The notes below the pieces were generated by a model. It did not search any database. It was given only the letters and a program-made list of their open reading frames with translations, and had not been told where the DNA came from. A stretch of DNA of 64,000 nucleotides. Source: Phallus indusiatus. Lineage: Eukaryota; Basidiomycota; Agaricomycetes; Phallales; Phallaceae. Position 1 is the first letter of the stretch. The number at the start of each line of letters is the position of its first letter. A program made the position numbers and the translations under genes. Of this stretch, positions 9,782 to 21,345 are shown in pieces. The stretch covers positions 1-64,000 of the forward strand of contig JAQFWX010000126.1 in assembly GCA_027605045.1 (NCBI GenBank). Reading direction: 5' to 3'.

Positions 9782-12492
9782 TTAATTTCCAATCCCCAAA
9801 GCCTCGACTGCGTTTACTTCTGGATCAAGCATTTCCTCATCACTATCGGCAAAAACATCTTGTTGTTGTTTCTTAGTATCTTTCTTATCTTTCTTTGGCG
9901 TCGGCGTGCACATCATAGCGGAATCAAGGTCGCCCCGTTCCTTCATTTTGGCTATACGAGCCCTCAGTCGACGTTTTCGGCTTTCTTTATGATCGCGAGA
10001 CCCCGAAGGCGAATTGGGCACAGGAGACTCGATTAACAGTGTATTGCCGCCTCTGGGACGTTTCGGTACTCTGTAGGCGACGCCCTCTCTAATGGCAATT
10101 TCTAATTCCGTGATGCTAAAAATAGAAGTAATATGAGCGAGCGCCCTTGCAAAAAGAAAACCTGGCAGCGTAGATACCGTTTTTTCAACGCTTTATTATC
10201 GGGAATGTATGTTTCAGCTTGTTGCCAGAGTTTAAGAGCAGCGTTGTAATCTGGCTCTTTACTATCACGAAAAATCCTCATAAATACTTTTCACGCACAC
10301 ACAAGAGAGGAGGTGGAATCACCTTTGCAAATATTCACGTCCAAGAGTAACATACGCAGCCGCCAATCTCTTCGCTTTTTTGGGACTGAGTGCGGCTGTA
10401 GTCTCTTCATTTCCGTCCAAGATGATATGACTGTATATATTTAGTCGTTAACCATATATTCTCTTAATTTTTGTAAACAGTGTACACACTTCTCCTTCTC
10501 TGCTTTCCGCAAGGTTTTCTTCAACAGACGGTTTAGTTCGTCATGTTTCCGCATTAACGCGGCGCGCTGTTCATCATCTTGACGTTGCCGTTCTGCCGCT
10601 TTTTCGCGTTCTTGTTCTTCAATCTCTTTGAGCCTCTCTCGTTCTTGAGCTTCTCGTTCGGCCATTCGGCGTTCCACTTCTTGTTGAACAGCTTTCGAGA
10701 TCTATCATGTGAAATAAGATGAACTTCATGATTGGAAAGAATATTCGTTCATAACTGACTCACTCTTTCGTCAAGATCCATTTCCAACACCTGTTCTTTC
10801 ACACCCATCTCGGATACCTTCTCTCGTCCAGGCAAAGAGCTCCGACCACCATGTGTAAATCCTGTGAATCCAAAGCCATTCAAAGGATGAATCGCTGGTG
10901 GATTATAATTGCTTGGTCCTCCTAATGACGCTCTGGGTCGATCTGAGGCGGCAGGTAGGAGGGCAGGTCGTGAATTCAACGAGGTAGGCGCATGAGCAGA
11001 GAAATGTGGCTTTGCCGAAGGTCGCATATCTGATCCGCATGGATTTTTTCTTTGTAAATGACTTTTTTCAAGGAATAAATGGAGGAAGAAAAACTCGCCC
11101 TTCTCGTTGATCGTTACTTTGTTTTCGACTTGTTTTGTCCGAGTGGCGAAACTACAATCTGGGGTAAACAGAAGAAGCTAGTTCCAAAGGAACAACGAAC
11201 TTGAGAGTATTTAAGGTATCTTGTCTGAGTTTTGCAGTAGGTGCTATGTTGCAAATTAGGAGACCCATCGACGATCCACCTAGTGCGTCTTGAAGGATCC
11301 GGGTAAGTTTTGAGTCACGATAAGGCACACGGGACTTTTTTTTAAGGAGACGCGATTCACGAAAAATGGATCGTAGAAAAAGTATAACCACGTACCGCGT
11401 TTGTATTTAATGCGTGAACAACTTGTCCAAGAACTGTTAGGCTTTTGTTAATAGCAGCCGACTCGGCCATTCTAGCAGGATCATTTCCGGTCATCTAATG
11501 CGCGTGAATTGAGCATTGTTGTGTAACACATGTAACGAAGATTGTCAACAAGACCTTGTTATTTTCGGATCCTGCCAAATCGACCAAGTTGATTTTGCCA
11601 CACAATGCTATGACAAAATGTCAGATAGATATAACTAATGGAAAATGGATACATACCCTTTTGCGTTAGTGGGTCTAGGCACGATACAGTCAAGGAAAGC
11701 ATCGCGTGCGAGCGGGATGATGCATGGTTTAAGGTAGTCGCTCCTGTTGAACGACCTTTACAGGCAATGGAGAATAGTTTTTCAAAGTCTTGTAATGATG
11801 AGATAGGTTTTTCGGTTAAATTAGTGACAAAAATTTTTCCATTTGAGTCCTCGCGAATAAAAAGTTTGCTTGTCTTGAGAAACAAGCTTCAGTCAGGATT
11901 ATATTGAACAGAAATTGAGATCCCTCACTGTGTCCCTGGGAACTAAAAGGTCGACTGGTTCATCCTTGTAAAGCTCCATATACGATAAAGACAGTGTGAC
12001 AGTCTTCCGGCTCATCTCTCTCTTTCTTTCTAACAAAGCCTGAACGACAGGACTAGATGTAAACGAAAATCGAGAGAAGGGAAACAAAAAGGGAGCCTAC
12101 GTTAACGACTCTGGGTATAATTCCAGGTTGCTCCGGGGTTCCTTGGATGGTGTGTGTTTTACCAGAGCTTGTCACCCCATACGCGAAGACTGTGCAGCTA
12201 GAAGAGAAGCGATAATGAGAGGTTAGACGATCAAGTTTCGCGAAACGGTGACTTACACAAGTCCCTCATAAACATAATTAATCAGAGGTCTCACTTCATT
12301 CGAGAAAATATCCTCCTGAGTGGATGTTTGATCATAACACGAGGTAAAATGAAATTTGTATCTCTCCGTCGACACTCGGGGATTCACGACAGAGATAGTG
12401 CCTTCTTGAGGGGACACTATTACGCCATCATCACTGCACTCGTTGCTGAGAAAGGGTCGAAGACGAGCGACAACTTTGACCTTCGCGGCCAT
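9782..12492 (-). CDS. kinesin-10-like (KIF22/Kid-type) motor protein
   Basis: A microtubule motor with an N-terminal kinesin domain. The first exon begins [18 protein letters not shown], continues to [20 protein letters not shown], and the next gives the P-loop [13 protein letters not shown] with [13 protein letters not shown]. Later exons carry [34 protein letters not shown] (switch I), [12 protein letters not shown] switch II sequence, and [20 protein letters not shown]. The C-terminal half has a disordered Pro/Ser linker, a charged coiled coil ([20 protein letters not shown]), then [12 protein letters not shown] and a basic end ([19 protein letters not shown]) finishing in EALGIGN. An intron at 10431-10489 has the donor GTGTGT. 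The motor most resembles kinesin-10/Kid chromokinesins, which push chromosome arms along spindle microtubules. Motor identity is certain; the subfamily is an inference. An earlier in-frame ATG is unlikely because MAAKVK directly precedes the motor. Confidence 0.85.
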
Positions 12493-12585
12493 GGTTTGTT
12501 GCTGGAAGCTGTTGATAATGGTGTGAGGGATGATAAAAAAAGGCGCGTCAAGGATTGGCCCGGTGACAGAGGCGCGTTTCAACAA

Positions 12586-12595
12586 GTCACGTGAC
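12586..12595. promoter_or_regulatory. GTCACGTGAC palindrome upstream of the kinesin gene
   Basis: A perfect 10-base palindrome with a CACGTG core lies 96 bp upstream of the kinesin ATG (12492), in the short gap before the 3' end of the TSR3 gene. CACGTG is the site for bHLH factors of the Cbf1 type in fungi. Two GCGCGT hexamers (near 12543 and 12572) flank the region between it and the start codon. Confidence 0.5.
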
Positions 12596-12696
12596 CTTCG
12601 GCGCCGTCACGGACTAGATTTATCGGAGATGTGAGAGTTGAGCCGCAATCCCGACTTCAAAAGATTCTACCAGTTGAAATGTGATTTTTAATCTAC

Positions 12697-13961
12697 TTAT
12701 ACAGTGGAAGATTGTAATTTGGCAGCTAGGTCGTCAGCATGTCTGTCTGAACTGCTCGCAAATAACTCGGCCTCATCTTCTGAAGCTTCTTCATACCGAC
12801 CATCGGTCTCGGAATCACTATCAGAATCAGTGAAGGAAGGAAATTGTGCATGGTTTGGGTTGGCAACCAATAGATCATCATCTCCATTATCTGCGGAACG
12901 ATTATTGGTTAGTAGAAGACGAGAATATAAAAGTAAAGAATAACCTTGTTGCCTATTTCGTTGATAGTCTTCTTCAGCATCAGCCAGAATTCGTTCCTGC
13001 ATTGCGACAACTTCTTCAGCCGAATCGCAAGTGCGATAACGCTGTATTAAATGCCTAAATGGAACGAGGGTTGGTCACAAAAGGTTTTTCCTTAGAATAA
13101 TCAATAATTTCAAAACAAACCTACCCGTTGACTTTCCAGAAAGAATGCCCCCAAGAAAATTTTCCAAGCAAGAACTCAGCATGTTGGTCAAAGCCTGTGA
13201 TATAAAACGCAGCCGCCAAGGCTTCAACACAATTTAGTCTCCAAGGTTTCCCATAATTCACAGGGTTGGTGGCTACTAGATATGGAACTGATCTTCCGTG
13301 GTATTGATTGAGAAATGAGACGGACGAAATTTGAAAACACACATACGAAGCCGTTCATTTGGTGAGCGAATCTTTCCAAAAGGAACCTCCTCTAATCGGG
13401 CCCATGAACACTCGACAACAGCGAGACCAGTCTCCGCTATTATACTACGATCTGAAGGGGAAACCGGTTTTTGACCTTGGGGACTGAGAAATTGGTAAAC
13501 AACGGGAATCGGAAATTTTGATCCTTTTGAATATACGTTACGACTATGCCTCGAAACCGTTGCCCAATGCGTAAATCTTTGATAAGACCAAGTCTTGAAA
13601 GCTTCTTTCCGCTACATCTTCGAGGATCGCAATGATTCAAATCCTGGATGGCGAAAGTTATGTCCACAACGATTGCTTGGTATCACTGAAACGACACATA
13701 CCCACATTGCAACGGGAACATCGATGCGATACGTGTCTAAAAGCGACTTGTAATTAGTAGTATTTTCATTTTCCAGAAATGAGTCGACTTGCTTTGTTCA
13801 TCTTCTTCTTGCGCATCATCTGTAGGCTTTTCATCTAATGCAAGATCCGAAGGAAGTTCAGTCCTAAAATCGTCCTCATCCTGAGGCTTTGGTGTCTTTC
13901 GGCTATGTTTTTCCCGATTTTTATTCGTAAAAGCCTTTTTCTGTCCCTTCCGAGGAGGCAT
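12697..13961 (-). CDS. tsr3: Tsr3, 18S rRNA aminocarboxypropyltransferase
   Basis: Tsr3 transfers the aminocarboxypropyl group from S-adenosylmethionine to a hypermodified pseudouridine in 18S rRNA, a late step of small-subunit maturation. The first exon is basic ([19 protein letters not shown]), then acidic. Diagnostic family blocks follow in order: [105 protein letters not shown]-terminal acidic tail ([20 protein letters not shown]) ends at the stop at 12697. Several short introns interrupt the frame. The gene is divergent from the mitochondrial ribosomal protein gene, with only 54 bp between the two start codons. Identification is firm. Confidence 0.92.
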
Positions 13962-14015
13962 TCCCGAAAGTAATGCTTGATCGTTTTCAAACTCCGCTAG
14001 CTTTCTTCCTTGAGC
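13962..14015. promoter_or_regulatory. 54-bp divergent promoter gap, TSR3 / mL41
   Basis: Only 54 bp separate the ATG of TSR3 (minus strand, 13961) from the ATG of the mL41 gene (plus strand, 14016). The two transcripts must therefore start inside this gap or overlap at their 5' ends. No TATA box is visible. Confidence 0.7.
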
Positions 14016-14327
14016 ATGATTCCAACACTTGTGAGATGGAGTAAAGCCTCTCGGCTGCCTCTGACATCTAAAAAAGCAAACAAGGATTTTTACAAAGGTT
14101 CGTTTTCATTTTCTAACTCTTTGTGTATCATTCTTCGAACGTTCAACTTAGGATTTGGTGCCGCTTTCGAACCTGGCTCTACCAGACGTACAGGTGCACT
14201 AGGAAAACACGTCATCGGGGGAAAGGCCAAGTTCCGAATTGTCGACGAGAGAGTACGATATTACGTCGCTCCAGATATTGAGACAATCAAAAATTCACCT
14301 GTAGGGAATCTTTATTTCTCTGATTAA
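14016..14327 (+). CDS. MRPL27: mitochondrial ribosomal protein mL41 (MRPL27 type)
   Basis: A small basic protein of the mitochondrial large ribosomal subunit. Exon 1 gives MIPTLVRWSKASRLPLTSKK and ANKDFYKG, matching the family pattern LT-K-GNKDFYKG. After an intron at 14098-14151, exon 2 gives FGAAFEPGSTRRTGALGKHV, then GGKAKFRIVDERVRYYVAPD. The intron is 54 nt, so the unspliced frame stays open and could mislead gene callers. The ATG at 14016 is preferred because the upstream codon in the same frame is TTG. The N-terminus is suited to mitochondrial import (basic and hydroxylated). The product is about 87 residues, ending NLYFSD. Confidence 0.85.
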   Translation: MIPTLVRWSKASRLPLTSKKANKDFYKGSFSFSNSLCIILRTFNLGFGAAFEPGSTRRTGALGKHVIGGKAKFRIVDERVRYYVAPDIETIKNSPVGNLYFSD

Positions 14328-16922
14328 TTCCTTAGACCTAGGTTCATTACGGTTCATAGCTAAAGCCATACGTTCATAAAGGGGTCAGACTGACGAGAGC
14401 GGAAATGAAAGAGGTTTATGATGGCTCAAAACTGCTGACCGGGGAGCGGCTATTGGAATTAACAAAGCCTCGAGCGCAATCATCCGCTGTCGAAGAAGTT
14501 CCGACGAGCCGCTGACCGAGGTCAAACCAAAATTTTTCATGGTTTACCTAGCACTCCTCTCTATATATGGGGACATGATGATAATAAATGCCAGAAGAAC
14601 TGAATCAGAAAAACAGGAGCCTTTACAGACACACTTTATGTAATGTCAAGACTCGATTGACGTCGCTTCAGGAATAACCTTGGCAGCGAAAAGCGGGAAA
14701 CATGTTTCTAAAGTACTGAGGACAGGGTTTTTTTTGATTCGTGCGCAATAATGGATGTATGTTTACGTTAAATGTTCCCGCTTTACATGATTAATGGTTT
14801 TGGAGCTTTTCGTCATTCTCCCGATTATTCGTGTTTGTAAGACGGATGTTGTAAGGCGATGTAAGTATCTATTGACCTGGGAAAGCGCACCTCCACTTTC
14901 TTTTCAATATCTTATCTGGAATCTGTTTACAGCAAAGGTATTATTGCCATTGATGTCTGAAAAAGTTATACAGCGCTATTCCAACCTGGTCTAGGTGCAA
15001 GCGCCGAGTCCCTTGGACTTCCTGAACAGAGAAGGAACGTAAAAGATCAAGAAATCAAGAATAGTCATATCACCAAAGTACACTTATTTGCTTAAAAAGG
15101 GGTATATACGTGTCGACCAAAATGTCGGTTCTGTACGCATGCAGCATACGTGAAGAAGAAAATGTATTGGCTTGAAAAAGATGTGTGAGTATGTATACGA
15201 CATGGTATGGAGATAAAATGAAACGAAAGATTCTAGTTGTTTAAAAGCGAGTTATTTGAAATTATTGGGTCTGGCATGTAGGTAAAGCCATACCCACGCG
15301 CACTCGGATCCCCAGACCAGCGCAGAGCATGTAGTGCATGTGCAGTAGAACATGGACACCGAACTGGTTTTGAATCACGTGTACTAAACAGAAATTGAGG
15401 GACCCATCGGCGGTCGCTGGAAATCAAAACGTCGAATGCGTCAATATGTACATAATATGTATGTATGAATCAAATGATGATTGACTGATTCTTAAACGAA
15501 CCTTACTGTAAAAAGGCATTATGATTAGGCGGACATTAATGATTTCACTCGCCGGTCATGTAATACTAATAATGGTGATGTTTATTTCCTACAAAGAATT
15601 ATAAGAGAAAAATTTTTTTGAACGCTTCGACACAGCTGGAAGTCGGGTGTAGGAAATTCTTGAAAGTGACATATATATGCCAGTGCTAGCCCATACTGAT
15701 CCTTGGAGTGCCCTCGGCTCCTCATGCAATTCATTCTGGGCGAAATTCAAGTTCTCATGGTGCGTTCTTACATGTCAAGGTGTGTCTAGACGGATTGATG
15801 TGGACCATATAATGTGCCAGTAATATCAAAGACCCATGTCTTGCCATTTGCAATTGTTTTCGTCCGCTTGAAAGCGAGAGCCAAATTTGAAGGGAAGGGG
15901 AAAGGAAGATTGTTGATTTATCGGAGAAGGATCTGCGATTAGGAAATGAAGAAGCACTGCAGCAGCTAAAAAGGTCAAGGTTGCGGAAGAATTGAGAATG
16001 GTAGTGGATAAACTCGCCTTTTTATATATAAATATACATTTGAATTAATATCACCTGGTCACCCAGTCACCAGTTCACCAGTCACGAGCATTGCATTGTA
16101 CTGAATGACCACTCCTACCGTTGATATTGGCATCAACGGGAAGTCGTTCCGAACAAGTCAATTTCGCATACCTCAGTCAGAGCCAGAGATGTTCGGCCTC
16201 CATTTCGCTTGTCTACGCATTAAAATATGCAGGACCAGTCCCAGTCCGTAAGGAGTAAGGGCTGACGTTTTTGTTGTCTCATTTCTCCCCAGGAACGACA
16301 AGCGACGTGATAATTCAGTCGAAAAATGAACCAGATCATCTCCTGTCTGAACGCGAGCCCTTGTTCTCCTTGTTCTCTCGTTCTCGCGTGGTGCAGTTAT
16401 GGTTCAAGTTTCCCATGGTGCTACCTATTAGTTTTCAGTGGTCCAAAACCACGTCAGAAGGGCGGCTTCGATGCCAGACGAGTCGAGTGGCAAACACGTC
16501 GTGTTTATTTATTTTTATTTTTTTCAAAAGAAATGATGGGGAAAAAGAACGGTGCGTCATTTCCTCAAGAGCGGAGGGAAGAAGAAGAGAGAAATGAACA
16601 TTTCGGCGAGAGCGGCCGTGGTTAAAAGCTAAAGGTCGTGAATATACCCGCTGCCGTTTATGTCGGAAGATAAACCTAGTTTAGGTGATCGAGTGCCCCG
16701 ACTTACACACGCCGTCCTCCTGGTCGCCGGCCTGATTCTTAGTCCATCGTCTTCGTGGCTTCGTCTGTTCCTTCTCATTTCACTCCTCCATGCACAACAG
16801 CGTGAACAACAATACATAATAAATATCCTCCCGCGACCTGTGATGAATTCCGTTATCCCTCAATTTTAAAACAGCAACTTCACTCGGTCCTGTCAGATCC
16901 ACAGATCCCTCTACATAATAAT
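14328..16922. other. long intergenic region upstream of WC-1
   Basis: About 2.6 kb without a supported gene. Short frames at 14794-14994, 15233-15427 (minus) and 16271-16597 have no recognisable domain and no splice context. Near 16050-16090 there is a run of TCACC-containing near-repeats. The part next to 16923 probably holds the promoter and a long 5' leader of WC-1, which is common for this regulator. I see no transposon ends. Confidence 0.5.
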
Positions 16923-19900
16923 ATGGACCATAACACAGCTGTTACAACGGCCATCTCGCAAAATTCAAGCTCGGTGCCCCATAATACTAATGTCTGGAAT
17001 TCCTCAAAACAATGGTTAATTGGTTTGCTTCTCGTACATAATTTTCTAATCTCTCGATACTCACCTCACTGGTGGCAGGAACACTGGCATCTCTCCGTCT
17101 ATTTCGAAATATAAATCCACGAGTGATTTGAAAATCGACGCCCTGGGATTTCAACCTCAGTCCAATAGTATTATGACATCCTCCTCCACCCATCGATCTT
17201 TCCAACTCCCCGAAGCACCTCAATATGGAGATCACTACTCCGTCAGGGATATGCAAGCGCACACGCCTCATCCTCAGAATCATCTTGCATCCTTTCTCCC
17301 AACACAGCCACATGAAGGTCCCCCTCTGCTATCTCCCCTCCCAACCCAACCCGGTCCTTCTTTTTATCATCAGTTGTTACCATATTCATCATCGGGATTT
17401 GATATACTCAAGATGATGGCCAAAGTCGTTTCCCGTCCGAATCCCAGAATTATGCTCGGTCCAGTCGATATGTCTTGTAGTTTCGTTGTTTCAGATGCTC
17501 GTCACCCAGATAATCCAGTTTTATATGCAAGTCCGACCTTTTGTAGGCAAGTTATTAATATATTATTAATAACAATCCCCTCTCCCATAAATGTTTTCTG
17601 AAAACCGTATTTTCTTTTCTCTTGTTTTACATTTTCCCCCTACTTTCTATCGTTACTCACTAAACATAATTGCAGATTAACCGGCTATTCTGAGGCAGAA
17701 ATTGTTGGGCGTAATTGCAGATTTCTTCAGTCGCCAACAGGATTAGTCGATAAAGGAGAGCCCCGTGCGCATACAGCACCAGACGCTGTACGGCATATCT
17801 ATCATTCATTATTGCAAGAAAAGGAGTGTCAGGTCTGTGTAAAGAGATCTCATGGGAAAATTAAATTATTGCCTAGATTAAATCATGATCTTATAGGCAA
17901 GCCTGACCAACTATCGTAAAGATGGAAGTGCTTTCCTCAATATGGTAACAGTGATACCCGTATCAGCCGACGACAGCGACGAAATTACACACTTTATCGG
18001 CTTTCAAGTAGATCTGTCTCAACACCCTAGCGCGATCCTTCAAAAACTACGCGACGGTAGTTACATTGTAAATTATTCCGCAGTTAATCTTGGTCCAGGA
18101 GGAATTCGTGATCGTCGAGGTCGTGGAGTCAGTAATGAACTAATCCAAATGATCCGGGGTGGGAATCAAGAGCCGGTAGGAAGGGAATCTGAGCGCGCGG
18201 AAATTCATAATTTAGTGCTAGACAACACAGAAGGTTAGGCGAATCTTCCCTCTATCGAAAGTATTCAAAAATGTTTTCTTAGATTTTATACACGTACTAT
18301 CTCTCAAAGGGTCTTTACTCTATGCTGCTCCTTCTATTTCTCGTGTTTTGGGGTATAACGCTCAAGAGCTTATTGGAGGGTCCATTGCAGACCTATGTCA
18401 TCCTGCAGATGTAGTGCCCGTCATGCGCGAGCTAAAAGATGCGTCTTCAACTCCAATGTATCAGGTTTCACACCCTTCTTCGCGACTTGCTTTTACACCC
18501 GGTTTCCCTCAAATGTCATCCTTGCCCACCCCGCCTCCGCCACCTCCAACCTCCCTTCTCTTTAGAGCTCTGCATAAGGATGGTCATTACGTCTGGATTA
18601 TTTCCCGCGGTCGTCTTCACGTTGAGCCTGGTAAAGGACGAAAGGCTGTGGTACTTGTAGGCCGACGCGTGGATTCAGGTATTTTGGACGCGGTTATGTC
18701 GCGTACTTTGGAAACGCGGATATCTCAACCGGAGCCCTTTGGCGAAAATGGCTGGGGACTCATAGCCACGAATGGGATAATTTTGTTTGCGAACAAGATT
18801 TGCTCCCAGCGACTAGGATTTTCGGCCGTACCGACTATTGCACCAAGTCATGCCCTTTTAACAGCTAGTGCCTCGGCTCATGCGTATCACCAACATCATT
18901 ACATGTCTCCTCCTGATCCTCAAATGTTTCCATTTCAAAGTCACCAACCTCACCATCAGCCTCATCATCATCAACAACCTTCATTTCAACGATCGCCTAC
19001 ACCTGGGGGTTTCTTCTCTCATATCCCTGCAACACTGGTTGGCCGCAATATCAGTTCGCTCGTCATTTCGCCCGAAGATCGACAGGTTCTTCAGACTCTC
19101 GTTATTGCTTCGACCTCTTACGACACAAGTGTCAGAAAAATTTGCTGCCGAGTGCGAGGATGCTATCTCAACAACAACAACATCAACCAACAACGGGACG
19201 AGACAACTGTCGTCGAACTCCGTTTTTATCCATCAACACCACTCAGCTTTGAACAGGGTTTTCAATTGCGCATACCTCCATCGAGTATCATATTTGAAAT
19301 GATTTTTCTCCCAGAGAATAGAGAAACGCCGGGTGTCTCTCAGAAAGTGGCTTCGATTTTCGAGTACAACTCTACCTTTATGCAAGAAAGACGGGACATA
19401 TTATCAACTGATAACTCTCAGTTCTACCAACCACCTTCATCCTCTTTGGCAGCATCTTCTTCTAAATCTCAAGACTCACACCTCGATCTCGAAGCGGGCC
19501 CCCGTTCGGTCCAAAATGAGCCCGCTTTACTACAGATAAGACAATCCACCGACTTCTATTCCAGTTCGCCCAAAACCATTCACTCAAACACGTCTTCTTC
19601 TCAAAAGTCAACATCGAATTCGCGGTCTCCAGTTCAAATCACAAACCCGCCCAAATATGATACCCCCTTATTTCCACTACCATTGCCTATACCACAATCC
19701 CCTGCTACTCCAGGCCAAACTTGTCAAACGCCCTCCCAGTCTCCTCCACAGACTATACTCCTCTCATCACTTTCCACTTCCCCAACGTCCGAAACAAGCT
19801 GGCAATATGAATTAACTCGGTTGCGTTTCGAAAATGAGAAGATGCGGACGGAACTTGTGAGGCTTGAAAAGTTGCGAGAAAGGGCGAGGAGAGCCAAGTT

Positions 19901-19994
19901 TAATTCGTTTCAGATGTCGTCTCCATCCAGTAATACTAGTACCGATACTCCGATTCCCCCCTTGAAGAGACAAAGGAGTCAAGAACCGACATAG
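16923..19994 (+). CDS. wc-1: White collar-1 type blue-light photoreceptor (LOV/PAS)
   Basis: WC-1 binds flavin and, with WC-2, activates light-responsive transcription controlling mushroom development. The LOV domain begins at CSFVVSDARHPDNPVLYASP and continues TFCRLTGYSEAEIVGRNCRF, LQSP. NCRFLQ contains the Cys that forms the flavin adduct. It ends near THFIGFQVDLSQ. A second PAS follows (LYAAPSISRVLGYNAQELIG, DGHYVWIISRGR) and a third, weaker one (GENGWGLIATNGIILFANKI) with a His/Gln-rich insert. The tail is Ser/Pro-rich, with a short coiled coil (YELTRLRFENEKMRTELVRL) and a basic PLKRQR patch. There is no GATA zinc finger, as expected for basidiomycetes. The intron at 17547-17675 inside the LOV domain needs a GC-AG donor. 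The N-terminal exon (MDHNTAVTTA at 16923) is probable; a start at MTSSSTHRS (about 17173) is an alternative. Confidence 0.93.
17547..17675 (+). other. GC-AG intron within the LOV domain of WC-1
   Basis: Joining TTT-TGT-AG to A-TTA-ACC-GGC restores the conserved FCRLTGYSE. This requires cutting before GCAAGT, so the donor is GC rather than GT. The sequence AG|GCAAGT is the standard consensus for the minor GC-AG class. The only nearby GT donor (17551) gives the wrong frame. The acceptor is TTGCAG ending at 17675. Confidence 0.8.
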
Positions 19995-20825
19995 ATGACA
20001 AATGCCGGGGGTAATTAGATGATTCTTTCTCTTTTGCCATGCTATTATTTTTTTCCCTTGCTGTGTAATAACACGGAGGCTCCTGTAACATTTTTAGACA
20101 ATTTGTGAGGCATACATTCACCCAACTTTGCTGACATGTCACTAATAGTACTGCTGAACTCATATTTTTTGGACATGTAATATCAAGATTTTGTTATCTC
20201 TCGCTTATAATAAATAATAGATTTTCGATTTGAATATTTTCAACTTTGCGTTCGCCATTGTTCCATTTTCTCCCCTGTTTTTAACAGAGCGCGGTCGAAG
20301 TGCCACAACGCCTTTTATCCGAAACTCATCCGCATCGCAGTAATTAGACTTTGTGGCTATGCGTCTAAAAAAAAGGGCTCGTGTGATAAATCTTGATATG
20401 CGGAGCAGGGGATTGTCGATACAACCAGAAAAGTGAGTGTAAGTTCATTTTGTCAAAAGGCTTTGGGATATATAAGAAAAAAATTAAAGAGCGGATTCAA
20501 GTTTCGGGGAAATGAACTTCGAAATTCGGCATAACACCAATTCAGGAAAAAAAATATATATACAATGAAGATCACCTTAAACATGTTTGTCCCTATGTAA
20601 ATGAAAGAGAAGTAGAAGTACATACATACATATACGTACAAAGCAATTGACAATTTGCAAGGACTCTCGGGAAAGGCGTCCGGAACACAGCGACCGGTGC
20701 AGTCGGTATGTAGCCATTCTTATTACAAATCACACTTCTTTAAACCAATAATTTTTCTTGGTAATAATTTCAAAGAACTATCAGTCTTCAGTGTGTTGAG
20801 AAGGTCGAATTCTGAGTTGTACGCG

Positions 20826-20846
20826 ACTGACGCACGCAGCGTCAGT
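20826..20846. repeat. 8-bp perfect inverted repeat
   Basis: ACTGACGC and GCGTCAGT flank the 5-base spacer ACGCA. It is intergenic, about 500 bp upstream of the RPL10 start codon. It could be a dimeric factor site or chance. Confidence 0.65.
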
Positions 20847-21120
20847 ATACTAGTGATTCACTGGTTTATGAAGGGTTTTTTTTTATGACTAAACAATTTT
20901 GACAGCTTTCTAATGCTCCGAGTCATAATATCCGAGTTTGATTGCTTGTATGAGGCTGAGCCAGTGATAATTCGAGACTTTGGAGGCTCGGAGCTGTTGA
21001 TTAGTGATTAATTGATTAGTGATTGCGTGCTTTGGAGTCACAGAAACGGAACCGACCGGCAATATTGAGAGTCCGCTTGGTCCCACAGTCAGCCAGCTCA
21101 GTCAGCAAAACCCACAGACC

Positions 21121-21128
21121 TATAAAAA
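21121..21128 (+). promoter_or_regulatory. TATA box of RPL10
   Basis: TATAAAAA lies 47 bp before the likely leader-intron donor and about 225 bp before the RPL10 ATG. Position and sequence suit a core promoter of a highly expressed gene. Confidence 0.55.
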
Positions 21129-21167
21129 GGAACCGAAATCCGTTCTATCCCACCAACACCTTACGAT

Positions 21168-21328
21168 GTGAGTATGCCACCTTTTGTTCGAGTAGATATA
21201 CGAGATTCGACGAGATGGAGTGTTTATGGATGGAATTTGTTGCATTTTATGCAAAATTTTGGATGGATGACCATCGATACAGACGGATGACGTTTTTCTT
21301 CAACATTTCTGATATACATTTTTGATAG
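21168..21328 (+). other. probable 5' UTR intron of RPL10
   Basis: A strong donor GTGAGT at 21168 and an acceptor TTTTGATAG ending at 21328 frame about 160 nt just upstream of the ATG at 21346. Leader introns are common in fungal ribosomal-protein genes. No coding frame crosses it, so it rests on splice-site sequence alone. Confidence 0.5.
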
Positions 21329-21345
21329 ATAATACCACAATAAAA

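Larger units (their letters stand above)
19995..21345. other. intergenic region between WC-1 and RPL10
   Basis: About 1.35 kb without a supported gene. The first part is the AT-rich 3' end of WC-1. An inverted repeat lies at 20826-20846, and the RPL10 promoter with a TATA box and a probable leader intron fills the last 230 bp. Confidence 0.6.

Noticed and set aside
15233..15427. Minus-strand frame ending FTYMPDPIISNN
   Set aside because: Short, no ATG context, no neighbouring exon that could be joined to it.
16271..16597. Overlapping plus-strand frames upstream of WC-1
   Set aside because: Two frames overlap with no domain in either. Most likely the WC-1 promoter or leader.
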